A stretch of 54,025 bases of DNA from positions 1-54,025 of the forward strand of contig CAYTNY010000003.1 of the NCBI GenBank assembly GCA_964439215.1, given 5' to 3'. Origin of the DNA: CAYTNY01 sp964439215. GTDB taxonomy: Bacteria; Oederibacteriota; PGYV01; CAYTNY01. Position 1 is the stretch's first letter; each line of letters opens with the position of its first letter. Of this stretch, positions 8,134 to 16,333 are shown piece by piece. The position numbers were made by a program, and so were the translations under genes. The notes under the pieces were generated by a model. The model saw nothing but the letters and a program-made list of their open reading frames with translations. It had not been told where the DNA came from and ran no database searches.

Positions 8134-9972
8134 ATGAAAAAAATTATAACAAGTTTTTTTATGGTGCTGTTGCCGGGGGCTGCTTTAGCGGTATGGATAT
8201 ATTTTGCCGCACAGAATACAGTAAGTGAAACCGGAACAAAAAGCAAAATTTTTGTAATAGCAGTTTTTTTATTTTTATATGCAGCAGTATGGTTTTTGAT
8301 GTCGCATATATATTCCCGGGTAATGAAAACACCTCTGAAAATTCAGTTAAAAGAAAATTCTCTGTTATTCTGCATACCGCCGGCTGTTTCTTTATTAATA
8401 ATTCCTTTATATTTAAGATATTATGAACAGATTAAGGCATATAATTTTGAAGTTCTGGGGAATATATACCTGCCGCTTAAATATTATATTCTTGTAAATA
8501 CCGCGGGATATTTTTCTCTGACAATAATAGGTGCTGTTATTACAGTTATAGGCATCATTCTTTTTATTAAGTTTCACATGTATTTAATCCCCCGCATAAA
8601 AAAAACGGATTTAAAGAAGGCCGGAGGACATATATTTTTATCAGTATTTATTTTATATTCCGCGGTTTCTTTATATAATACACTTATATATCCGCCCACC
8701 GGAGATGAACCGCACCATCTGCTTATAATGAAAAGTCTGACAAAAGACGGGGATGTAAATCTGGAAAATGATCTGAAAACCGAAAAAAGTTATTCTGAAT
8801 TTTATCCCGCGGAAATGCCCTGCAGGGACAGCCATAATAATCCCGGAAAAGACGGAAAAGGTATTTATTCCAAGCACGGAATAGGGCTGCCTGTTGTTAT
8901 AATTCCTTCTTATGTATTAGGCGGCAGATATGGAGTTCAGTTATTTATGGCAGCCATAAGCGCATTATGTGTATGGGCGTTTTTTGCAATGGCGGTCAGC
9001 ACGGGAATTTCCGGAAAAATATCAGCCGCGGCTGCTGCACTGGCGGCTCTGACAGTACCTGTATTTGTTAATTCATCTTTAGTGCTTACTGAAATGCCGG
9101 CTGCTTTTTTTATGTGCATAGCAGTTATGTTTATTTTCAATAACAGGAACAATGAGTTTATGAATGAAAAAACCATGAAATTTATTATCTTTACAGGCAT
9201 TGCCTTTTTTCCATGGCTCCATATAAAATTTATTTTTCTTGCTGCAGCCATTTATGCCGCATATTACATAAAAAAAGCAATACATGGAAAAATAAATTTT
9301 AAAGAAGAAATATTTTATAATTCCATAATAATTATTTCTGCGTCTGTTTTTATATATGTAAAATATGCAATATACGGAAAATTTGCGGCTGCAGCGGTAA
9401 CCGATGCCGCTGTAAGCAGTGATTATTATTTTATTTTCAGTCTGAAAAATATGATACATTCTTTTTTTGCAATATTATATGACAGAAATTTTGGAATTAT
9501 ACTATATAATCCGGCCATGATATTTTCTTTATGGGGAATAATGTTTGCGGCAGGCAGAAAAAATTATAAAATGCTTATACCGCTGTTTATTGCAGTGCCA
9601 TACAGTATGCTTTATTTATTCTGGAACGACTGGACCGGCTCCATGACACCGGGCAGGCAGTATGTACCGGTTATTTTTCTGTTTTTTCTGTATACTGCCT
9701 ATCTGATGGAAAATACGGAGATCCATAAAAAAGTATGGTTTAAAGCTGTTTCCGGCGTGTCTGTTTTATCGGCGTTTATACTTATGGCGGTGCCGGCGCT
9801 GCGTTATACCAGCGCCAAAGAAAAAATATTTTCTGTTTTAGAGAAATATGCGGGGGAATTATTGTTTATTTTTCCCGATTTTCATGATATCATTGTCACT
9901 AATTACATTAAAGCGTTAATATATACGGTTTTAATTATAAGTTGCTATTTTTATGCAGTGAAAAAAAGGTGA
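8134..9972 (+). CDS. Polytopic GT-C-type glycosyltransferase-like membrane protein
   Basis: A 612-residue protein with about 12-13 hydrophobic segments. After an early membrane helix the loop NTLIYPPTGDEPHHLL contains an acidic D-E pair in the position of the catalytic first loop of GT-C enzymes (PMT/ArnT superfamily). Later conserved points include KHGIGLPVVIIPSYVLGG, DRNFGIILYNP and WTGSMTPGRQYVPVI. The gene at 47178-48869 shares all of these in the same order, so they are paralogues. GT-C enzymes use polyprenyl-phosphate sugars on the outer face of the inner membrane. A GT2 that could make such a donor begins 5 nt downstream. No acceptor can be named. Confidence 0.65.
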   Translation: MKKIITSFFMVLLPGAALAVWIYFAAQNTVSETGTKSKIFVIAVFLFLYAAVWFLMSHIYSRVMKTPLKIQLKENSLLFCIPPAVSLLIIPLYLRYYEQIKAYNFEVLGNIYLPLKYYILVNTAGYFSLTIIGAVITVIGIILFIKFHMYLIPRIKKTDLKKAGGHIFLSVFILYSAVSLYNTLIYPPTGDEPHHLLIMKSLTKDGDVNLENDLKTEKSYSEFYPAEMPCRDSHNNPGKDGKGIYSKHGIGLPVVIIPSYVLGGRYGVQLFMAAISALCVWAFFAMAVSTGISGKISAAAAALAALTVPVFVNSSLVLTEMPAAFFMCIAVMFIFNNRNNEFMNEKTMKFIIFTGIAFFPWLHIKFIFLAAAIYAAYYIKKAIHGKINFKEEIFYNSIIIISASVFIYVKYAIYGKFAAAAVTDAAVSSDYYFIFSLKNMIHSFFAILYDRNFGIILYNPAMIFSLWGIMFAAGRKNYKMLIPLFIAVPYSMLYLFWNDWTGSMTPGRQYVPVIFLFFLYTAYLMENTEIHKKVWFKAVSGVSVLSAFILMAVPALRYTSAKEKIFSVLEKYAGELLFIFPDFHDIIVTNYIKALIYTVLIISCYFYAVKKR

Positions 9973-9976
9973 ATTT

Positions 9977-10693
9977 ATGGGAACACCCGAAAAAAAGATA
10001 AAAATTCTTTCAATACTTATACCGGTTTATAATGAAAAGAATACTATAGAAAAAATAATCAATAAAGTTTTAAAAGCAAAAACACCGGGTATAAAAAAAC
10101 AGATTATAATAGTGGATGACTGTTCAACAGACGGAACTGCAGATATATTAAAAAGAATAAAGAAAACACACAGAAGTATAAAAATTATATACAAGAAAAA
10201 AAATGAAGGCAAAGGCTCCGCTGTCAGGGCAGGGATACCTCATTTAAGAGGAGATTTTACTATATGGCAGGATGCGGATCTTGAATATGATCCGAATGAA
10301 TATATGCTGCTTTTAAGGCCTTTGCTCCATGCTGACGCTGATGCTGTTTACGGGTCCAGATTTCTCGGCACTCACAGAGCATTTTTGTTCTGGAATTACG
10401 CCGCAAATAAAATACTTAATTTTATCACGAATATTTTTTATGATTCCATACTTACAGATATGGAAACCTGTTACAAGATGTTTAAAACCGAAGTACTTAA
10501 TGAGATAAACCTGAAATCAAACGGATTTGATATAGAACCTGAATTTACGGCAAAACTGCTTAAAAGAAAAAAAAGAATTTATGAGGTTCCTATAAGTTAT
10601 TACGGAAGAAATTATGATGAAGGCAAAAAAATAAGAGCCAAAGACGGTTTTATAGCACTATGGACGCTTTTTAAATACAGATTCAGCGAATAA
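9977..10693 (+). CDS. Family 2 glycosyltransferase, polyprenyl-phosphate sugar synthase type
   Basis: A 238-residue GT2 enzyme related to dolichyl/undecaprenyl-phosphate mannose or glucose synthases. Seen directly: LIPVYNEKNTIEKII, IIIVDDCSTDGT (nucleotide binding), GKGSAVRAGI, and FTIWQDADLEYDP with the DxD-type metal site; the C-terminal YYGRNYDEGKKI is typical of the DPM1-like branch. There is no C-terminal membrane segment, so it is probably a peripheral inner-membrane enzyme. It likely loads a lipid carrier for the GT-C enzyme encoded 5 nt upstream. The sugar is unknown. The SRP RNA gene starts 11 nt after the stop. Confidence 0.85.
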   Translation: MGTPEKKIKILSILIPVYNEKNTIEKIINKVLKAKTPGIKKQIIIVDDCSTDGTADILKRIKKTHRSIKIIYKKKNEGKGSAVRAGIPHLRGDFTIWQDADLEYDPNEYMLLLRPLLHADADAVYGSRFLGTHRAFLFWNYAANKILNFITNIFYDSILTDMETCYKMFKTEVLNEINLKSNGFDIEPEFTAKLLKRKKRIYEVPISYYGRNYDEGKKIRAKDGFIALWTLFKYRFSE

Positions 10694-10704
10694 ATAAAAA
10701 TAAG

Positions 10705-10977
10705 GCCATACCCGGGGCGGGGAGCTAGCGGTGCCCTGTAACCGGCAATCCGCTTTAGCCGGGCTTAAATTTTTTTGAGGGTATTAAGCCGGGGGACTCG
10801 GAGATTTTTTGCGGTGTTGATGTCCGGGTCCGGTGCGCTCTTGGTCCTTGAACCCCGTCAGGTCCGGAAGGAAGCAGCGGTAAGAGAATACTAAAGAGGT
10901 GTTATCGGACAGCCTGTACGGAGCCGTAAAAGTTTTTGGAGCCCGGTTTGATATTCAAGAAAAAATGCGGGTATGGC
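10705..10977 (+). ncRNA. ffs: Signal recognition particle RNA, long form with Alu domain
   Basis: The conserved SRP54-binding hairpin is present: GTCAGGTCCGGAAGGAAGCA at about 10858-10877. The ends are set by a perfect 10-bp terminal helix, GCCATACCCG (10705-10714) with CGGGTATGGC (10968-10977). The 5' part has the Alu-domain pattern (GGGGAGCTAGCGGTGCCCTG, then TAACCGGCAATCCGC), containing the UGUAA motif. The length, 273 nt, is close to the Bacillus scRNA (about 270 nt) and far longer than the 114-nt E. coli 4.5S RNA. It lies directly upstream of dnaX, a context conserved in many bacteria. A small hairpin (TGCTGC-agt-GCAGCA, about 10993-11007) lies between it and dnaX. Confidence 0.95.
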
Positions 10978-11035
10978 TGCAAAATTTAAACTGCTGCAGT
11001 GCAGCAAAAAATAATAAGTAAAAGAAAGGATCTTA

Positions 11036-12751
11036 ATGTCAAAAGAATATATGGTATTTACAAGAAAACACAGGCCTCAGAATTTTGATGATATAATGGG
11101 TCAGGGCCAGGTTGCCCTGCCTTTAAAACGCGCCATAGAGCAGGGAAGAATAATGCAGGCATATCTGTTTTCCGGGCCGCGCGGTGTGGGGAAAACCACT
11201 ACAGCGAGAGTTTTTGCAAAGGCTGTTAACTGTGAAAACGGGCCCGCGTCCAATCCCTGCAATAAATGCAGTATGTGTACAGAGATTACACAGGGAAATT
11301 CTATGGATGTTATAGAAATAGACGGAGCGTCAAACAGAGGTATTGACAGAATAAGAGAACTGCGTGAACAGGTTAATTTCGGCGCAGCACGCAGCAGATA
11401 TAAAATATATATTATAGATGAAGTTCATATGCTTACAACAGAGGCTTTTAATGCTCTTTTAAAAACACTTGAAGAACCTCCGAAGCATGTTATTTTTATA
11501 TTTGCGACAACAGATCCGCAGAATATACCCCAGACTATTCTTTCAAGATGCCAGCATTTCAGATTTAAACGCGCGGCCATCAAGACCATTACTTCAAATT
11601 TATCAATGATAGCCGCAAAAGAGGATATAAAAGCGGAGGAGGAGGCGCTTTATCTTATAGCGCGCGCCGCTGACGGAGCGTTAAGGGACGGGCAGAGGAT
11701 ATTTGACCAGGCTATAACTTATTCAAAAGGGGAAAACCTTACAGCCGCGGCAGTAAGTGAAATGCTTGGTGAAATTGAAATGGAAAGGCTTTTGCTGCTG
11801 GCGGATGCCATAATAGAAAAAAATCTATCCGGCGCCATAAGAATAACAGAAGCCGTATTTGAAGCGGGATATGATCTGAAAAATTTTGTAAGGGAATTTG
11901 CGGAAGTTTTCAGAAATATTCTTATTATTAAAACAGTAAACGGCAGAGAAGCCGTAAATACAGCGGAAGAAGATTTTGAAAAAATGAAAGCAATAAGCAG
12001 AAAAGCTTCAAAAGAAGAATTTTTATATATACTTGAAAAAATTGTGGAGCTTGAAGTAAAAATAGCAAGAAGTCATATTCCGGATATTGTTATTGAAACA
12101 TTTATAGCAAATTCCGTTCTTGCTCTGGAGGGTGAAATAAAAAACAGCTCTCCCGGGACAAAGAAAAAAGAAATACCGGCGCCCGCGCCGCCTGCGCCGC
12201 CCGCGGAAAAAAAAGAAAATACCGCTCCGCAGCAGCCCGCGGAAGAAAAGAGATCCGTAAACAACACAGAAGCAGGGACCGGACAAAAAGAAAACACTGA
12301 ATTAAGCAGTGACTCAAAAAAGTCAGGAATGCTTGTGGCTGATGAAATTGCCGAAAAAAAAGAGATAAAAACACTCACAAAAGAGATAATAGAAAAAAGA
12401 TGGGATGATGTAAAAGAAAGAGGACAGGCAAATCCTGAGTATGAAGAAATATCAGGAGCACTTGATAATTCAGGAATTGTTTCTTATGATAACGGAATAC
12501 TTATAATAATAGCGGAAAACAGTTTTAAGGCCGAAAGGCTCAGAAAACAGCCGGACAAAGTTTCACGTCTGGTAAAAGAGGAATTTTCAAAAGATATACG
12601 GTGTATAATATATGAAAAAGATGAATATAGAAGAAAATACAAGGTTGAAAAAGATGTTGATCAGGAAGAAGCAATGAATCATAAAGTTGTGCAGGGGCTC
12701 GCGAAAATTTTCGGCGTAACAAAAGTGGAAGTAAAAAAAGAAAAAAAGTGA
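11036..12751 (+). CDS. dnaX: DNA polymerase III subunits gamma/tau
   Basis: Clamp-loader ATPase of the replisome. The AAA+ domain carries Walker A GPRGVGKTTTA (about 46-56), a zinc module of four cysteines (CENGPASNPCNKCSMC), Walker B IYIIDEVHML and the SRC arginine-finger motif (ILSRCQHF). The collar domain extends to about residue 365. A Pro/Ala/Glu-rich linker (about 380-430) leads to a C-terminal tau-type domain ending at 571. Within the linker the frame contains A AAA AAG at 12316-12322, the classical -1 slippery heptamer; a -1 shift would end at TGA 12340-12342 and give a product of about 435 residues, like E. coli gamma. AAAGGAT at 11026-11032 is the ribosome binding site. Confidence 0.97.
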   Translation: MSKEYMVFTRKHRPQNFDDIMGQGQVALPLKRAIEQGRIMQAYLFSGPRGVGKTTTARVFAKAVNCENGPASNPCNKCSMCTEITQGNSMDVIEIDGASNRGIDRIRELREQVNFGAARSRYKIYIIDEVHMLTTEAFNALLKTLEEPPKHVIFIFATTDPQNIPQTILSRCQHFRFKRAAIKTITSNLSMIAAKEDIKAEEEALYLIARAADGALRDGQRIFDQAITYSKGENLTAAAVSEMLGEIEMERLLLLADAIIEKNLSGAIRITEAVFEAGYDLKNFVREFAEVFRNILIIKTVNGREAVNTAEEDFEKMKAISRKASKEEFLYILEKIVELEVKIARSHIPDIVIETFIANSVLALEGEIKNSSPGTKKKEIPAPAPPAPPAEKKENTAPQQPAEEKRSVNNTEAGTGQKENTELSSDSKKSGMLVADEIAEKKEIKTLTKEIIEKRWDDVKERGQANPEYEEISGALDNSGIVSYDNGILIIIAENSFKAERLRKQPDKVSRLVKEEFSKDIRCIIYEKDEYRRKYKVEKDVDQEEAMNHKVVQGLAKIFGVTKVEVKKEKK

Positions 12752-12763
12752 AAGGAGAATAAA

Positions 12764-13081
12764 ATGAAAAACATGAACATGAATAAGCTTATGCAGCAGG
12801 CACAGCAGATGCAGCAGAAATTCGCGCAGATGCAGGAGGAACTGAAGGAAAAAACAATAGAAGCATCAGCAGGGGGCGGAGCGGTAACTGTTACGGCAAC
12901 AGGCGCAAAGCAGATAACCGATATAAAAATAGACAAAGAAGCTGTTGATCCGGAAGATCTTGAAATGCTTCAGGATATGATACTTGCCGCGGTAAATGAG
13001 GCGCTGAATAAGGCCCAGGAAATGGTGGATGATGAAACAAAGAAACTGACGGGAGGAATGGGAGTTCCGGGAATGTTCTGA
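12764..13081 (+). CDS. ybaB: YbaB/EbfC nucleoid-associated protein
   Basis: A 105-residue DNA-binding protein of the YbaB/EbfC family, encoded between dnaX and recR as in most bacteria. It starts with a Met/Gln-rich helix (MNKLMQQAQQMQQKFAQMQ), followed by the strand region GGGAVTVTATGAKQITDIKI, the DPEDLEMLQDMILAAVNEAL helix and the usual Gly/Met-rich tail (GGMGVPGMF). Length matches the family. AAAGGAG at 12751-12757 is a strong ribosome binding site. The stop overlaps the recR start by one base, so translation is probably coupled. Confidence 0.95.
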   Translation: MKNMNMNKLMQQAQQMQQKFAQMQEELKEKTIEASAGGGAVTVTATGAKQITDIKIDKEAVDPEDLEMLQDMILAAVNEALNKAQEMVDDETKKLTGGMGVPGMF

Positions 13082-13689
13082 TGTATAAATATCCTTTTAA
13101 ACTTGAAAAACTTGTAAATGAAATTTCAAAACTTCCTTCCGTGGGGCCGAAAATGGCAGAAAGAATGGCTCTTTATATTTTAAAAAAATCACCGGAATTT
13201 CCGGAATCCCTTGCCTGTGCGCTTATGGATGTAAAAGATGTCACATTCTGTGAAATATGTTTTAATGTAAGTGATGCGGAAAGATGTACAATCTGTATGG
13301 ATGAAAACAGGGAAAACACCGCTATATGCATAGTGGAATCCCCCGAAGATATAATAACGGTTGAAAGAACAATGAAATTTAAAGGATACTATCATGTACT
13401 GCATGGCCTTGTAAATCCTCTCGGAAATATACTGCCTGAAAATCTGAAATTATCCGAACTGTCGGAAAGAATAAAAAACGCGGATAACGGATTAAATGAA
13501 ATTATTCTTGCCATAAATCATACGGTGGAAGGGGATGCAACCTGCCTATATGTAAATGATACCGTTAAAGAAACAGGAAAATATCTGAAGGTTTCAAGGC
13601 TTGCAAAAGGGCTCCCCACAGGATCTGATATAAGATATGCGGATGAAATAACGCTTGGACAGGCTATTATTGAAAGAAAAGAAATATAA
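13081..13689 (+). CDS. recR: Recombination mediator RecR
   Basis: A 202-residue protein that with RecF/RecO loads RecA at gaps during recombinational repair. Visible features are the N-terminal helix-hairpin-helix (LVNEISKLPSVGPKMAERMA), the C4 zinc finger CEIC...CTIC (about residues 57-72), the TOPRIM domain (ICIVESPEDIITVERT) and the C-terminal Walker-like strand (TGSDIRYADEITLGQAI). Length is normal. It ends the dnaX-ybaB-recR unit; the next gene follows after 17 nt and may still be in the same transcript. Confidence 0.96.
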   Translation: MYKYPFKLEKLVNEISKLPSVGPKMAERMALYILKKSPEFPESLACALMDVKDVTFCEICFNVSDAERCTICMDENRENTAICIVESPEDIITVERTMKFKGYYHVLHGLVNPLGNILPENLKLSELSERIKNADNGLNEIILAINHTVEGDATCLYVNDTVKETGKYLKVSRLAKGLPTGSDIRYADEITLGQAIIERKEI

Positions 13690-13706
13690 GCGGAAAAGGA
13701 AATAAA

Positions 13707-14912
13707 ATGAAAAAACCCGAAATACTCGCGCCTGCGGGGAATTTTGAAAAAATGAAATTTGCTTTTGAATACGGGGCAGATGCCGTATATGCGGCGGCTG
13801 AAGGTTTTTCTCTCAGAAGTTTTGCGGGCAACTTTAAATATGAGGAAATGGAAAGAGCGGTTGAGTATGCGCACGGCATAGGGAAAAAAATATATGCAGC
13901 CGTAAATATATACCCGCGGAGTTTTGAACTTGAAGCTGCGGCAAAACATCTGGAATTTATCGGCGGAATAAAAGCGGATGGTATTATTGTTTCGGATCTG
14001 GGTATGCTGTCACTTGTGAAAAAACACGCACCAAAAATACCTGTTCATATATCGGTTCAGGCAAATAATGTAAATTATGAACAGATAAGAATGTGGAAAG
14101 AACTTGGTGCTTCCAGGGTAATACTGGCAAGAGAACTGTCTATTGATGAGATAACCGTGATAAGAAAAAAAGTTCCCGAAATAGAACTGGAAATGTTTGT
14201 TCACGGGGCAATTTGTATGTCATATTCCGGCAGATGTCTTCTTTCAAATTATCTGACATTCAGGGACGCAAACAGAGGCGAATGCACACAGCCGTGCAGA
14301 TGGAATTATACACTGGAAGAAAAAAAAAGACCCGGCGAACATATACCTGTTTTTGAAGATGAAAGAGGAACATATATTTTTAATTCAAAAGATCTGCGCC
14401 TCATAGAAAAAATACCGGAACTTGTCAATGCCGGGATAGACAGTTTTAAAATAGAAGGAAGAATGAAAGGCATAAGCTATGCCGCTGTAACATCATATGC
14501 TTATAAAAAAGCACTTAACGATTTTATTGCGGGAAAGTCTTTTGATCCGGTTTTGAAAGAAGAACTTGAAACAATAAGCCACAGAGAATATACCACGGGA
14601 TTTGTTTTTGATGACAAACAGGCCAAACAGGCATATAAATCTTCCGATTATATAAGCACCGCAAGATTTGCGGGATATGTCAAAGAAGCGGGAACTGAAA
14701 ATGAATGCCTTATAGAAGCAAAACATACAATAAGAATAAATGACAGTATGGAAGTTTTTACGCCAAAGGGAAAAATATTCACCGCAGAAGTTCAATCAAT
14801 AAAAAATGAAGAAGGCGAAGAATTTATGCATACCAAAAATCAGCAGCAGTATGTTTTAGTGCTGAAAACAGAAAATAAAATTCCGGAATACAGTATATTA
14901 AGATACCGATAA
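13707..14912 (+). CDS. U32 family protein, TrhP/YegQ-like (tRNA hydroxylation)
   Basis: A 401-residue member of peptidase family U32. The N-terminal TIM-barrel start PEILAPAGNFEKMKFAFEYG and the signature ELEMFVHGAICMSYSGRC ... NRGECTQPCRWNY are clear. Cysteines in this signature and in the CTQPC segment are the probable Fe-S ligands of the group. The size (about 400 residues) and the C-terminal small domain fit the TrhP (YegQ/YrrO) branch, which hydroxylates uridine 34 of tRNA from prephenate, rather than the longer RlhA branch. Despite the family name, protease activity is not expected. Assignment to the TrhP branch is an inference from length and motif. Confidence 0.8.
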   Translation: MKKPEILAPAGNFEKMKFAFEYGADAVYAAAEGFSLRSFAGNFKYEEMERAVEYAHGIGKKIYAAVNIYPRSFELEAAAKHLEFIGGIKADGIIVSDLGMLSLVKKHAPKIPVHISVQANNVNYEQIRMWKELGASRVILARELSIDEITVIRKKVPEIELEMFVHGAICMSYSGRCLLSNYLTFRDANRGECTQPCRWNYTLEEKKRPGEHIPVFEDERGTYIFNSKDLRLIEKIPELVNAGIDSFKIEGRMKGISYAAVTSYAYKKALNDFIAGKSFDPVLKEELETISHREYTTGFVFDDKQAKQAYKSSDYISTARFAGYVKEAGTENECLIEAKHTIRINDSMEVFTPKGKIFTAEVQSIKNEEGEEFMHTKNQQQYVLVLKTENKIPEYSILRYR

Positions 14913-14946
14913 TAAAAAAAATAAAACTTGTATCCGGTATTTTTTT
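14903..14946 (+). terminator. Weak intrinsic terminator candidate after the U32 gene
   Basis: ATACCG (14903-14908) can pair with CGGTAT (14935-14940), extended by G-U and A-U pairs, and the second arm runs into a T tract (14941-14946). The loop is long (26 nt) and the stem short, so this is only a candidate. A promoter follows immediately, consistent with a transcript boundary here. Confidence 0.3.
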
Positions 14947-14957
14947 ATAAATTCATC

Positions 14958-14985
14958 TTGAAAAATATATCCCGGAGGTTATAAT
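14958..14985 (+). promoter_or_regulatory. Sigma-70-type promoter for the DUF1844/YfcE pair
   Basis: TTGAAA (14958-14963), a 16-nt spacer and TATAAT (14980-14985) lie about 28 nt upstream of the DUF1844 start codon. The -10 is a perfect match and the -35 differs from consensus at one position. The leader contains AAGGGAG as ribosome binding site. Confidence 0.55.
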
Positions 14986-15012
14986 AAAATATATTTATAA
15001 AGGGAGAATAAA

Positions 15013-15411
15013 ATGGAAAAAAAGAAGCCGGAAGACAATATAGATTTTATGAATCTGGTTCTTATGCTTAATCAGAATGCTTTAATATCGCTGGGTGAAG
15101 CGCCGAGATTTGTAAGCGGGTCAAAAAAAGCAAATCTGCCTCATGCCCGCCAGACAATCAATATGATCAAAGCTATTCAGGATAAAACAAGGGGACAGTT
15201 ATCCTCCGCGGAAACAAAGCTTATTTTCAGAATTCTTGGCGAGCTTCAGAAAAAATATGTTGTTGCGTCCGGACTGATGTCCGAAAGCGGCGAACCGCTT
15301 AAACAGAAAAATTCTCAAAATGATAAAGATCCTCTTTCCAAAGGACTGGATAATCTTGACAACAGCCAGCTTGCCAATCTTCTTTCGGAGCTTCAGAAAA
15401 AATCAAAATGA
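15013..15411 (+). CDS. DUF1844 domain protein
   Basis: A 132-residue soluble protein with the DUF1844 pattern: FMNLVLMLNQNALISLGEAP at 12-31, a middle LPHARQTINMIKAIQDKTRGQLS and the following helix ETKLIFRILGELQKKYV. The C-terminal 40 residues are polar and low in complexity. DUF1844 proteins are short and helical and of unknown function, often found in Planctomycetes, Thermotogae, Nitrospirae and related deep lineages. The last codons overlap the start of the phosphodiesterase gene by 4 nt, suggesting joint expression. It has its own promoter just upstream. Confidence 0.7.
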   Translation: MEKKKPEDNIDFMNLVLMLNQNALISLGEAPRFVSGSKKANLPHARQTINMIKAIQDKTRGQLSSAETKLIFRILGELQKKYVVASGLMSESGEPLKQKNSQNDKDPLSKGLDNLDNSQLANLLSELQKKSK

Positions 15412-15926
15412 TAAAACTGAATAATATTGAAAAAATCGGGGTGCTGTCGGATACGCATATCAGCGGCAAAGGGGAAGGCCTTCCAAAAGAAATTTTTAAT
15501 ATTTTTAAAAATACTGATATTATTCTGCACGCCGGGGATTTTACGCACCCGGAAGTAATCACCGAACTTGAATCAATATCATCTGTTATAGGCGTAAAAG
15601 GAAATATGGATTCTTTTGATATACGGTATTCCGGCGAGGAGCTTATAAAGATAAATGAAAAATATCTGGCAGCAGTATGCCACGGTGCGGGTAAGCATAT
15701 GACCACAAAAACAAGAATGCATAAAAAATTTTTAAGGGATAAACCGGATATAATAATATACGGGCACACGCATAAAGCTGAAATTGATAATAAAGAAGGG
15801 ATTATTATGTTTAATCCCGGAAGCCCTGCCGCGGGATTTTCCGGTCCAAGTGTTGGTATTATTAATATAACAGATAAAGGTTTAAAACCTGAGATTATAT
15901 TTTTTTCCGAAAAAAATAACAACTGA
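15408..15926 (+). CDS. YfcE/MJ0936-type metallophosphodiesterase
   Basis: A 172-residue calcineurin-like phosphoesterase. Metal-binding motifs are in order: LSDTHISG (D, H), HAGDFTH (D), VKGNMD (N), AVCHGAGK (H), YGHTHKAE (H, H) and NPGSPA. The size and motif spacing match the YfcE/MJ0936 phosphodiesterase group, which hydrolyses phosphodiesters in vitro; the natural substrate is generally unknown. ATG overlaps the stop of the DUF1844 gene (ATGA), so translation is probably coupled. Downstream lies a hairpin terminator (16011-16035). Confidence 0.85.
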   Translation: MIKLNNIEKIGVLSDTHISGKGEGLPKEIFNIFKNTDIILHAGDFTHPEVITELESISSVIGVKGNMDSFDIRYSGEELIKINEKYLAAVCHGAGKHMTTKTRMHKKFLRDKPDIIIYGHTHKAEIDNKEGIIMFNPGSPAAGFSGPSVGIINITDKGLKPEIIFFSEKNNN

Positions 15927-15992
15927 AAAAGTGTTTCAATATGCAATAAATCCTCAATATTATACGACTTTAATGTGAAAATTATAATTAAA

Positions 15993-16081
15993 TGTGGATG
16001 AAAAAAATAAAAAACCCTTATAAATAAGGGGTTTTATATATATGTGCAATATGGGGGTAATTGTGGAAAAAATGTGGATAA
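15993..16081 (+). other. Cluster of DnaA-box-like 9-mers in an AT-rich gene gap
   Basis: The 407-nt gap 15927-16333 holds three same-orientation motifs. TGTGGATAA (16073-16081) is an exact reverse complement of the E. coli DnaA box TTATCCACA; TGTGGATGA (15993-16001) and TGTGGAAAA (16062-16070) each differ at one position. A very AT-rich tract (about 16087-16133) follows. The rest of the gap holds two hairpins (listed separately) and no convincing ORF. The boxes could be a DnaA-regulated site, a DnaA titration site or chance. Gene orientation around it does not support a bidirectional origin. Confidence 0.3.
16011..16038 (+). terminator. Hairpin terminator, probably bidirectional
   Basis: AAAACCCTTA (16011-16020) pairs with TAAGGGGTTTT (16025-16035) with one bulged G and a 4-nt loop. 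On the + strand it ends in TTTTA; on the - strand the hairpin is followed by a longer T-rich run, so it can stop transcripts from both the phosphodiesterase side and any hsp20 read-through. Confidence 0.6.
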
Positions 16082-16299
16082 AAGCAAAAAAATATCTGTA
16101 GTATATTTTATTTAAGTATTAATTTATATTAAAATCAGGCGTTTATTAACCTTTTCTAATTTTTTTTTTCTGGGTAACATATAAATACTTTCATGCTTCG
16201 CCGATATTTATTATATTAAAAAGAAGCAGGCAGAGAATAATTCAGCGGCTGTTTTTATTGATTATTTTTAATAAATTATTCTGTTTTAATTTAATAAGC

Positions 16300-16325
16300 A
16301 AGGGCCCTGTTTAACCAGGGCCCTT
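16300..16325 (-). terminator. Intrinsic terminator of hsp20
   Basis: A perfect 10-bp GC-rich inverted repeat AAGGGCCCTG / CAGGGCCCTT (16300-16309 and 16316-16325) with a 6-nt loop lies 9 nt past the hsp20 stop codon. On the - strand it is followed by an A/T-rich stretch (GCTTATTAAATTAAAAC), an imperfect U tract. Confidence 0.7.
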
Positions 16326-16333
16326 ACTTATTA

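Noticed and set aside
12023..12378. Three overlapping antisense ORFs in dnaX
   Set aside because: They arise from the Pro/Ala/Glu-rich dnaX linker, whose complement has few stops; no homology-like motifs and no start signals.
15927..16333. Calling the DnaA-box cluster a chromosomal replication origin
   Set aside because: Genes to the left run toward the site rather than away from it and dnaA is not adjacent, so it is reported only as a DnaA-box-like cluster.
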